This document shows, one piece after another, positions 55,159-64,000 of a DNA stretch of 64,000 nucleotides; positions within the stretch are counted from its first letter, which is position 1, and every line of letters begins with the position of its first letter. This DNA is from Pezicula radicicola (lineage: Eukaryota; Ascomycota; Leotiomycetes; Helotiales; Dermateaceae), in the NCBI GenBank assembly GCA_003008705.1, contig PDUO01000010.1, positions 434,001 through 498,000 on the forward strand, given 5' to 3'. The notes beneath the pieces were generated by a model, which was given only the letters and a program-made list of their open reading frames with translations, had not been told where the DNA came from and ran no database searches. A program made the translations under genes and the position numbers.

Positions 55159-56292
55159 CCTAATGAATTGTTGTAAGAAGAGTTAGCGGTCATGAACAGG
55201 CGTTTTATGTTTTTCTCGGTGCTGGAGTCAGATTAGCGAGAGGTGTTATGAAAAGTTCTTTTGAGGATACCTTTCACTGTTGTATTAGAGCCAGAGCCAA
55301 CAAAAATTCAAATGCATTGTAAAAAATATTAGACTCAATAGAATGAATGATTTTCATGTTCTTAAATTGAAGGGTGAGTGCATTGCACGATTGTCTATTA
55401 TCAAATCCTTCGCTTCCATGCTTCATACATTAACTAGAGCCAATGGTAAACCAGAGAAATTGAGCAATTGTACGCCTGGATTATAAGATCCAAGTATTAC
55501 CTATCAAAAGCGTCAATTGAGAGCAAAGTGCAGTAGTAATCACGTACGAGTAGAGTAAGTTAAGTTGTAAGTTACTTAAGTTAAAGGAATTCGTTACCTT
55601 GAAGTTTAAGTGGCCTGTCTAAGGTAAATGAATTACCTAAATTCAAGCATATGTACGTGACTCAAATCACGTAAGTTACTCAAGTGAATCACTTCAAGCG
55701 AGCTACTTAAGTCAAATAGACTATCAAAATTCAGGTCTATATCAAGTCTATGTAAGTCGCTCAAGTCAAGATATTATGGCCCAATGCCGAGTATTATCCA
55801 TAGGATATCACAGAAGACAGAGCGGGAAAAGGGTATATAGACAGCTTTTTTTTTCCATGCCAAATCGGACCTAAATTCTCGGAACACCATGCCTTCTATC
55901 CCGTAAGGTCACCGGTATCTTCAGGTCCCTACGGTCCTTGTTGGCTCTTACATGACATGGGCAAACGATGTCAGATTCTATGACTTAGCAGAGACCCATT
56001 TGCTAAGATAGCCGATCAGAGACATCTGAGCTAATGTTTGGTGACATAGTTAATCTTGTGCGTGGTTCAGAGATGGGAAGCGAAGTGTTACGTATTGCTT
56101 AATCTGTTCAGAAATATCATTAAAATAGTTGTTCGAATATGGGCGGTCGTGCGGTCGTCTTTGTTCGTGGTCGCTAAACCAACTTAAACTCGCTCGGATA
56201 TACAAGATGATGTTTTCACAGAATTTAATGTACTCAGAGGCACTCTTAGCACTGTCCTTTAAATGGAGCTAGTAAGCAACTCCATTTCAACT
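55159..56292. other. Spacer with ACTTAAGT-type repeat block
   Basis: No gene. Positions about 55554-55765 are a 200-nt run of degenerate aagttacttaagtt / gtaagttactcaagt words, including several perfect ACTTAAGT or AAGTTACTTAAG palindromes. It is the longest such block in the window. Confidence 0.55.
55554..55765. repeat. Degenerate (A)AGTNACTTAAGT repeat block
   Basis: About 200 nt made mainly of words such as aagttacttaagtt, tcaagtgaatcacttcaag and gtaagtcgctcaagtc. The unit varies from 10 to 14 nt and many units are self-complementary. Similar shorter blocks lie at 25451-25550, 30698-30734, 4678-4735 and 49461-49490. Confidence 0.7.
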
Positions 56293-57620
56293 TTATTCTG
56301 AGCTTGATTGACTTACAACTGCCGTAAACACTATCGTCTTTTCGAGATCACGAAGACATACTATCTCTCCTTCGCGCATTTTTGCTTCAATATATTCAGG
56401 CTTTACAATTGCGTGACACTCCGTCGTTCTATCCAATGGTGTTATAATATGGTCCATGATAAAATTAATGGCGGTATTGTGAAGTCTAGGAAAATTCTCT
56501 ATAGCTGGTCTTGTGGCAATAGACTTAGCGCAGGAGTTCTCTCCTGCATCTAAAGAGTCATTACTCTGCTCTATTCGTGGAAATTGTTCATTGCTATAAC
56601 TTATTGTATGCGTGTTCGGAGGTTCGTCTAAACTATTAGTCGTACCGTGCATCATTGAATTCTGCTGGTCAAAGTGTGGCTCTTGCTGTGGTGAAAGAAG
56701 AGGTTCGTGTGCAGGACCAGGACTTCTTCCTCTGTGTTGGATTTTGGGATTTGGTGAAGAAAAGTCTCCAGTTGCAAGTGCTTGAGAAGGTGCTACACCC
56801 CATGTCGGAATGAAATCATCATAGCCAGTATATCTGCCAACAAAAGCCACTTTCGGTGTTCCCTCGTCCAGCTTATTGGTAATAGTCGACTGGTATTTCT
56901 CGATTGTTTCTCGCGAGTTTGGCTCGCTCTCTCGAATCTTGATGTTGGCACTTGGATATAGGTGATGGGAAGTTAGGGAGAGTGACTTAGGGTGTTGGGC
57001 CAGTGATTTCTTATTGGGGTTATCCTGTTCCCACCCTCCTGGGAGTTGAGGTTCTTTTCTCAGCAGTGGTTCCGTAGCCCATGGCTCTGCAAAATTATTC
57101 GGTGATTCGGGTGTAAGTCTACTCGGTGGTAGACTAGATTGTAGACTGTGTGCATGCACTCCTATAGCCGGAGATCCGTCCTGCTGTTGTTTTTCTCCTT
57201 GGGCCAGCCAAGAAAGTCCCTCAAGAGCGTCCCCCTTCCGAATTGACCCAGGCCACTCCACATGGCTGATGTCCATCTGCCTAAAATAAGTAAGCACTTT
57301 GTTTGTATGAGCAAAAAGTCGTCTCACACTCTTTTCCTCCCCGCCTTCCCCGCAACTATCGTGATCCCCGTAAGTGAGTCTTCGGGGTTCTCAACATGAC
57401 GACGGGCATGCTCTCACAGTGTTAGTAGATATAGAATGCCTGAAGGTTCAGACATTTTTAGGTAGTTTGTAAATGAAGGGCAATTACTTACAACCCTAAG
57501 ATTGTTTGTCTTCTCCGTATGATATTCACACCAGCCGCACTTGGTCTCACAGCTTTCTATTACGAGCCTATGGATGCCCGATTTCGGCCAAATATGGCTT
57601 GAATGTCGTTTGCAAGGCAT
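56293..57620 (-). CDS. Single-finger C2H2 zinc-finger protein
   Basis: Exons 57620-57492, 57410-57328 and 57280-56293 encode 399 residues; a stop lies just upstream of the Met at 57620. Joining exons 1 and 2 creates a classical finger, KCGWCEYHTEKTNNLRVHARRH (C-x2-C-x12-H-x3-H, residues about 28-47), which is split by an 81-nt intron with a perfect TACTAAC branch site. After a basic GKAGRKRV the remaining 330 residues are Ser/Pro/Gln/Asn-rich and disordered, with a more ordered C-terminus (INFIMDHIITPLDRTTE, REGEIVCLRDLEKTIVF). A single finger with a long disordered tail suggests a transcription regulator. Fungal specific. Further 5' exons are possible. Confidence 0.7.
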
Positions 57621-57635
57621 TTCAAGTCAAGTAGA

Positions 57636-58278
57636 TTATGATGCCCCAAAGATACGGCGGCAGAGATTGTTGAGGAGTCGACGGCTGAACCTGGACAAAG
57701 CCCTGAAGCCACTGCTAATCAAGAGGGTGTTCTTGAGAAGGAATCTGGCTTGGCATCTGACGTGTACATGACGTGCAGGGGAAGCGATCAAGAAGTGTTT
57801 AAGTATCAGAAAACTTGTTGAAGAGAGAAAGGCAATGCGATCGTGTTGTGCTGGTGGATGTGGCTCGAGTGTGTACTGCAGTCTTGGGTTCTGCGTTCTC
57901 ACTGGCTGTATGCAAGGCTGGCTGACGCGAGATAGGCTGATTGACCAGCGAAGTGTATCTCTGCTCTTCGAATGGCTGAAATTTGATAGAGTATTGATAG
58001 AGTATTGATAGAGTATTGATAGAGTGTTGATACTTAATTGCTAGTTATTAGCTACTACTTGCCACTTACCTAGGGGCTCTTTCTATATCGCCCCGCCACA
58101 ACCCATGCTGCGGATGTACTTGTCCTTGTACCTGCATCAGCTCCACAGCCTCTACCTGAAAAATCCTTTCGTAACTATTGAGTATCAATTGAATATTGTC
58201 TTGGTACCAACCAAAAGCCCTTTTCGTGCCTTTCCATATCATTTGTTCCGAGGCCTCGTCGCCTGCAACAAGAATCAT
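57636..58278 (-). CDS. Candidate two-exon ORF upstream of the C2H2 gene
   Basis: Exons 58278-58070 (MILVAGDEASEQMIWKGTKR...) and 57975-57636 join in frame through a 94-nt GTAAGT..CAG intron to give 182 codons. The first exon looks like protein; the second is Arg/Leu/Ser-rich and may instead be untranslated leader of the C2H2 gene, which starts 16 nt downstream. A different frame of the second exon (PFEEQRYTSLVNQ...) also looks coding. I therefore cannot decide between a separate gene and 5' exons of the C2H2 gene. Confidence 0.22.
57983..58032. repeat. 11-bp tandem repeat
   Basis: Four units of ttgatagagta plus a partial fifth; on the minus strand it forms the pyrimidine-rich 3' part of the candidate intron (actctatcaat repeats) just before a CAG acceptor at 57976. 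Confidence 0.85.
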
Positions 58279-58488
58279 GTTTATATTAACTAGTTCTCAA
58301 GAAATATAATACTGCTCACTTTCCCTCCCGCATCTCTCAAAGTACTCCCATAAACCTCATCAGGAGACTTTTCTTCAAATCGCTCCTACTCTCGACTTTT
58401 TTTAAACCCCTTTTGCTCTCCCTAAATTTCGTGTCCAGTAAAATCTGAAGCCGTCCAGCCTCGTTTAAGCATCGACCATTGCTTCGCT

Positions 58489-58698
58489 ATGGCACCGATC
58501 AATGATCTCTTCAATGGCACGAATACGTCGAGCCCAGCTCCATCTCCATATATTAGTGCCACTGATCAAAGTCCCAACGAGTGGAGTGCACCAATCATTC
58601 TTGGCGCGGTATTTGCTGTCCTAGCAGTTGTGGTTGGGATTCCAGGTGCTATGATCAATTGCTTTGCAACTCTATCGGGCTCGCAGAGGCCAAAGTAA
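58489..58698 (+). CDS. Small single-pass membrane protein
   Basis: A 69-residue frame following a pyrimidine-rich leader (58310-58440). An N-terminal Asn/Ser/Pro-rich segment with a glycosylation-like NGTNTSS is followed by one hydrophobic helix (APIILGAVFAVLAVVVGIPG) and a short tail ending SQRPK. No known family; the layout is that of many tiny fungal membrane proteins. The layout also recalls the weak candidate at 3800, but there is no real sequence match. Confidence 0.5.
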   Translation: MAPINDLFNGTNTSSPAPSPYISATDQSPNEWSAPIILGAVFAVLAVVVGIPGAMINCFATLSGSQRPK

Positions 58699-59309
58699 AT
58701 TGACAGAGCAGCCATGTCCTCTTAGAAATATGCTGACACTAGGTAGACACTGAAGCCGAACCTGGAGTCCAAAACTGACCTGACCAGTCGTGTTGATCAT
58801 TGCCTAAAGAAGGAAAGCAATTAAGGTGAAGGTCGAAAGACGAAAGGTGGAAGATGGAAGATGGAAGTGGGGGGATAATAAACGGTTGTAAGAAGAAATC
58901 ATACCTCGAAATAAGCACATATCAAAGGAAAAACCAATGCTTGCCTCATACACTACTAGAGGCTGCCTATGCTGATAAATAAATTACTTGAGGAAAAAAG
59001 AGCAGTGATTGAGCTGTATTTCTGTATCACCCCAGAGCGAAGACTTGAAGATCTGGGGCATATATCCGACCCGTGCCGATCCCCGCTTCCTAGCTTCTCT
59101 CAATCGGAATGCCCTCACGGCGCGAGACCTCTTCCAGCTTGGACGTGGTATCCGGTACCACTTCGGGTATGATTTTCCGTGGAAGGAGGTCAGCTCCGCA
59201 GGATAGCTCTTATCAATGAAACATAATACAGGTGCGAATTGGACTGGACTGGATTGGATTGGATCCCAATTCCAACTGAGGGAGAAAACAGAAATCCGTC
59301 TATCTAATC
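58699..59309. other. Intergenic region
   Basis: 611 nt of 3' flank and promoter of the SDR at 59310. A small ggaagatgg tandem lies near 58846-58868. Nothing else seen. Confidence 0.4.
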
Positions 59310-60343
59310 ATGAGCTTCGACTTTCCTCTCAAAGGCAAGATTGCTGTTGTGACAGGAGCTGGGTCTGGTATCAACCTGTCATTTGCGAAATATGCTGTTA
59401 AAAGAGGCGCTCGTGTGGTCGTCGCCGATTTGAAGCTCACAACAGAAGGTGAAGCATTCCTCAAAGAAAGCAACTCGAAGTCTGTCGTGTTTACAAAGTG
59501 CGATGTGACAAAACGGGCAGATCTCGAGAATCTCGTCAAGGCATCAAAGGATGCTTTTGGCGATGTCGCCGATGTATGGGTGGCTGGGGCTGGTGTTTTT
59601 GAACCTGTACGACCTCTTCCTGAGCATTTATCTAGCCTTAGCTAATACAGTGAAAGTCCTGGAGCAATTTCTGGGACGATACCGAACAGGATGGTTATTC
59701 GCAGGTCGATATTAATGTCAATCATCCCATAAAGCTGTCAAGAATCGCTATTCGTGCTTTGCTCGGCGCAAACAAGAAGGGAGTCATCGTCTGTGTCTCA
59801 TCTCTCGCTGGTTTCCAGGTAAGGAATGCCGAAGACACTATTAGTCTCAAATCAACTTGCTAAATACCCAGGGAACCTTCTCTGTACCGTTGTACTGCGC
59901 GACGAAGCATGCAATCATTGGTTTCGTTCGGTCTCTCGCCGAGCTTCAGAGGTTGGAGGGTATAAAGGTCGTCGCCATTGCCCCTGGGTGAGTCTCATTG
60001 CGTAGTCGTGCTGTTGAAAGTACGAAGTATGCTGAATGAATGCCCTAGGATTGTTCGAACACCGTTGTGGACCGACTACCCCGAGAAGATGGCACAGTTC
60101 GGATATAGTATAGAAAACTCCATTACGCCAGAAGCTGTTGCGGATGCCATGGTTGATTCAATTGAGGATGGAAAATATGTAGGTGGAGATTCGCTGTCAG
60201 TGTCAACAGGCGGCATAAAGATCTTCAAGACGTGGAACATCCCGGCTCCTGTGGATAATGGTACGACAGTTCCCAAGGAGTTCTTTGAGCGCAACTATGC
60301 GCCGATTCTGGCCACGACAAAGAAGGAGCGTGCTCGTATGTAG
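59310..60343 (+). CDS. SDR oxidoreductase, 15-hydroxyprostaglandin-dehydrogenase-like
   Basis: Exons 59310-59606, 59657-59818, 59872-59987 and 60049-60343 encode 289 residues. The coenzyme loop is VVTGAGSGINLSFAK, where the last Gly of TGxxxGxG is Asn; Asp after strand 2 (VVVADLKL) points to NAD(H). The catalytic Ser is in VCVSSLAGFQ and the YxxxK pair in LYCATKHAI. The end of exon 3 gives APGIVRTPLW. The overall pattern matches the fungal 15-PGDH-like group, which oxidises secondary alcohols. The first acceptor is the second AG (gtgaaag|TCC), because using the first would give an immediate TGA. It is 256 nt upstream of POL12, same strand. Confidence 0.9.
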
Positions 60344-60598
60344 AGTAGTAGTGCAATGTTAAGAATCGTTTGTTGACGAAGCCGTCGCCTTGGTAGAACT
60401 GATTTCATAGCGTGATGATATGACTTAAAGCAGCTTCAGGGGTTTCGGTCAGCCTTGCATTTCAGCCTTGAACCCCAGCCTTGCATCGATTTACATTTAC
60501 GCGACTTTTTTACGCGTCGCGTCTTCCCTTTTTACTTCCCCCTCGTCGGTCCTGAACATCACAATCGCCGTCTACAACCCGCCATTATACTACACATT

Positions 60599-62744
60599 AT
60601 GGCAGATTCTACTATTGATGAGCTCAATGAGCTCTTTGCCCGAGGAACTGACCTCGAACCTGACGTCGTAGCTGAATTACAATCGATCATGCGGCTTCAC
60701 TCTATTCCTCCCCAAGAACTCTTCTACAAATGGGAATCATACAGCATGAAAATGGGTTCGGATGATATGAAATTAAATATTGATACGGCCAGAGCTCTGA
60801 AGAAAGACGTGCAGGATGGGCTGGAGCGTGAGAATCGAACTAAAGCACACGTGCTAAGTTCGGTGAAAAGAGGAGGAGCAACGCCTCGGAATATGGCGAG
60901 TAGTGGAGATATGCTAGACATGTAAGGACTCTACACAGTGCTCTACGTATAATGCTAATATTTCTCAGGTTGGGTGTACCAAATACTCCACGACCCGGTT
61001 CGAAACTCAACACTACAAGCAAACGTCGAAATATCGAAACCCCATCCATGTCAAGGGTGAAGGCAGAAGTTGCAAGCAGTCCTCCCGATTTCAAAATACC
61101 ATACAAACCAGGCGAGCAAAATGGGCAAAGCGTGTATGTACTGCAACTAGTCGGAATTAAAAGTGCCAGTACTGATATAAGCACAGGACTTCCTTTCATG
61201 ATCGCAAAGATGCCAGTTCCACAATCGAAGTCCTAAACGACCATTTGGCTCTACCAGAACCACCTGTAGCTCCATATGGTGAGACAAGAATTAAGCTTGC
61301 AGCTCATTCTGATCAGAAGAAGTTGTCTTATAAACCAATGGCTATGAAGTCATCTGAGGCTTCGGAAATCTTGGATGATCGGATAGACGAGTTCATGCAA
61401 CTAATACAACTGTATCACAACCTCGAAGACTCCGAGTTTGGAAGTGCTGCTAGTCAAAGTACCAATGAGATTGTCGCTGTAGGACGGATTGCGTCAGACT
61501 CCCTAGATGGAAAGCTGAATGCCTCTTCTCTTGTTCTAGAAACCTCTCGGCGTATGGGTGCAGGATTGAGGATACCTTTGAAATTACCGCTCAAGACTTC
61601 TCTTCCAGGATTCCAATTCTTTCCAGGTCAAATTGTTGCATTGAGGGGCATAAATGCTTCTGGAGAAGACTTTACTGTAAGCGAAATTTTGGAAGTGCCC
61701 TTACTGGAAGGCTCTGCCTCAGCACCAGCTGCAATCGATACCCATGTCCAAAGACTGAGAGGAGGACCTGATGCTATGGAGGATGACTCTGATCCCGCGC
61801 CTCTCAGCGTTATTCTTGGTGCAGGGCCCTATACGGCGGACGACAACCTGGATTTCGAGCCATTGCATGCCCTTTGCAGTCAAGCTGCAGACTCCTACGC
61901 AGATGCTCTTATTTTAACTGGCCCCTTTCTCGACATTGATCACCCTTTGATAGCGTCTGGAGATTTCGATCTGCCAGAGGACGCTATGGATGAGCCAGAC
62001 ACGGCTACAATGACAACCGTCTTCAGACACCTCATATCACCAGCCTTCAAGCAACTCGTCGCTTCCAATCCTCAAGTCACCATCCTCCTTGTCCCATCTG
62101 TCAAAGACGTAATCGATAAACACGTCTCGTGGCCTCAAGAACCATTTCCAAGGAAGGAACTGGATCTCCCAAAGGCTGTAAGAATTATAGGCAATCCCAT
62201 GTCGTTTGCAATCAATGAAATATCAATTGGTATTTCTTCGCAAGATATCCTCACTGAGTTGCGGCAGTCAGAGGTGACAGGAGGCAAACCTAAAGACCCA
62301 GCGTTGCTAGCGAGGTTACCAAAATATCTACTTGAACAGCGCCATTTCTTCCCACTATTCCCACCTCTGGATCGACAAAGTCTACCGAAGACTGGAACTC
62401 GAGAGGGTATTCCAACTGGTGCGATGCTCGATACGAGTTATTTGAAATTGGGCGAAATGCTTAACGTGCGGCCTGACTTGCTTATTATCCCAAGCGCACT
62501 ACCTCCTTTTGCGAAAGTAAGTTGCAATCTCCTTTGGACACTATACTTGTATTAATACTAGTTGTAGGTCGTTGAGAGTGTGCTCGTCGTCAATCCAGGA
62601 TATTTGTCTAAACGAAAGGCTGCTGGTACATATGCGAAAATGGCAGTTTACCCAGCGTCTCTGACAGAAGAGGAAAGGAATTCTGGCAAAATGGTGGGGC
62701 ATAAGTTATTTGAACGAGCGAGAGTAGATATTGTCAGAATCTAG
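60599..62744 (+). CDS. POL12: DNA polymerase alpha subunit B
   Basis: Exons 60599-60921, 60969-61133, 61187-62516 and 62568-62744 encode 664 residues. The N-terminal domain (MADSTIDELNELFARG) precedes a disordered linker with TPRPGSKL; then SVTSFHDRKDASSTIEVLN and an OB-fold region (VAVGRIASDSLDGKLN, FFPGQIVALRGINASG). The C-terminal inactive calpha-phosphodiesterase fold shows ALILTGPFLDIDHP, ILLVPSVKDV, GNPMSFAINEISIG and VVNPGYLSKRKAAGTYAKM. Pol12 links polymerase alpha-primase to replication and telomere factors in the nucleus. Yeast Pol12 is of similar size (about 700 residues). Start is the first ATG after the leader. Replicated, essential function. Confidence 0.96.
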
Positions 62745-64000
62745 ATATGACAGGTTTGGGTATGGATGTATTTATTGGGAAGGCGGTTGGTGGCGTTTCA
62801 ATGGATCGGAATGAATGCATAATGACTGTATGGAGAGGTGTAATTGCTATCATATACCAAATGATAACTTCCAAAGTATTATAAACTGAAGCATAGCGGT
62901 TTTAACACTAACTTAATCCTTACTAGCCCTTAGAGCCTTCAAAGAAACGAAACAATAACTCACAACAGCAGTATGCTGTAAGCACTTTCCTTTCTACAAC
63001 TCCCATCCTCGACTTGACTTCAAATCATATCAAGAGTAAATAATCGTCTCCATTTCCTAAACCGTTAAAATAAAACCAAATAATAACGCATCGAAAACCC
63101 ACCTAGAAAGGAATTATGAAGGATGGAAACTCACGTCCTGATCCTCCCTACATACTCTAGCTCACTTATATAAGTACAGACAGGGACAAGATTCTGATCC
63201 TATTTCATAGCGGAACTTATAACTTAATCATAGATTTTTTTTTGCTTAGACGGCGCATCAATTAATCGTTGTTAACTGGGATCTTGTTGTCATTTTGTTT
63301 TAATGGAGTTTTTCTTGTTGTTTTGAGAAGGTAGGGGGGTATTGGATAAGTTCGTCGGTTGTTGGATATTTGGAGATGGAGTTAATACGATATATTGAGA
63401 AAACGTGGGGGTTTATAATGCGTCTTAGGTTTTGTTCTTCATTTTTGGGCTTGGTTTGTTCTTCGGTGTACTTGAGGTAGGATGAGGAGGTAGGTAGGTC
63501 TGGCTGGGGTAGTTAAATTATGGCAAAAGTCTTGGAGACTTTGTTTTACTCTGAGAGTATTGTGCTCTGTTATTTCGAATTCGAGGAGCCTTAATTAATC
63601 TTAACTTATCTTTCAAGTAGGTTAGGGGCTCTTTACTATGTCCTATTTGTAGAACTTGAAGAGAGAAAGTAGAAGATTGTCTTGAGTGCTTAATCCAAGC
63701 TAAACCTAGCCACCTGATTCTTCAGCAGCGTATCTATTGTCCTTGTAAGTCTCGGGTTTCTACGGTACGTTAAAGTAGCCAGCTTTTACTAGATATCGCT
63801 AAAGCTAGAGGAAGGTTACTGTGAAGGTATGGCTTCAGTGGCTTTACCCATTTCAAGGTCCATCAAGAAAGACGACTTGTTAGAAAGGGATATAAAGCAA
63901 GGCCTTAGTTTGCAGTCCTCCAACCTACATATATGATACAGCTGTATTATAGCAACTACAAGACAGGAAACATAGAAAGCAGGTTGCGGAAGATACAAGC
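62745..64000. other. Gene-free right end of window
   Basis: About 1.25 kb after POL12 with no gene or RNA I can support; frames near 63816-63998 are short and unlike protein. Confidence 0.45.

Noticed and set aside
57281..57327. Translation start in the last exon of the C2H2 gene (MRRLFAHT)
   Set aside because: The codon is GTG and the segment is intron sequence between GT at 57327 and AG at 57281.
1..64000. CRISPR array, rRNA operon, or intact transposon
   Set aside because: No regularly spaced direct repeats, rRNA-like conserved blocks or complete transposase/reverse transcriptase reading frames were seen; the window is fungal nuclear DNA.

Overview
This 64 kb window is nuclear DNA of a filamentous ascomycete (Pezizomycotina). 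Nearly every recognisable protein is interrupted by short introns, mostly about 42-130 nt, with GT..AG ends and CTAAC-like branch sites. The gene content is typical of moulds: Pth11/SAT4-type receptor, DHA2 drug transporter, berberine-bridge-like oxidase, CocE-like hydrolase, 2EXR/F-box-like proteins, Mgm1, Pol12 and Dug3. A leotiomycete (Helotiales) origin is my best guess but is not proven by the sequence. Base positions of exons were worked out by hand and checked only by reading frame.

Region 1 (1-25 kb) is rich in metabolic and transport genes: a DHA2 MFS transporter cut by the left edge, a conserved protein of unknown function, a cupin protein divergent from a CocE/NonD-like hydrolase, a stand-alone histidinol-dehydrogenase-like enzyme, a FAD monooxygenase fused to an acetoacetate-decarboxylase-like domain, a Pth11-like receptor, an SDR, a BBE-like oxidase and a second MFS transporter. 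No PKS, NRPS or terpene synthase is present, so if this is a functional cluster it is more likely a catabolic or detoxification set. That link is inference from neighbourhood only.

Region 2 (25.8-28.7 kb) carries a two-domain fluoride exporter (FEX) and a uracil phosphoribosyltransferase of bacterial-like type.

Region 3 (about 28.7-44.2 kb) looks like an accessory block. It holds low-complexity and apparently lineage-restricted genes: a Glu/Arg/Gln-rich protein, a Lys-rich protein, a protein with a Tc1-transposase-like DNA-binding head and a Pro/Gln tail, a small cysteine-rich gene containing an 11-nt microexon, a related MC..CxH..CxxC protein, two F-box-like/2EXR-like proteins, and decayed coding traces. 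An intron-containing tRNA-Ile(AAU) lies inside it.

Region 4 (44.7-62.8 kb) is mainly conserved housekeeping: cystinosin-like PQ-loop transporter, a conserved two-TM protein divergent from the Zrg17-type zinc transporter, mitochondrial dynamin Mgm1, Dug3-type amidotransferase, a single-finger C2H2 protein, a small one-TM protein, a 15-PGDH-like SDR and DNA polymerase alpha subunit B (Pol12). The last 1.2 kb shows no gene. AT-rich spacers at several places share degenerate ACTTAAGT-type repeats.
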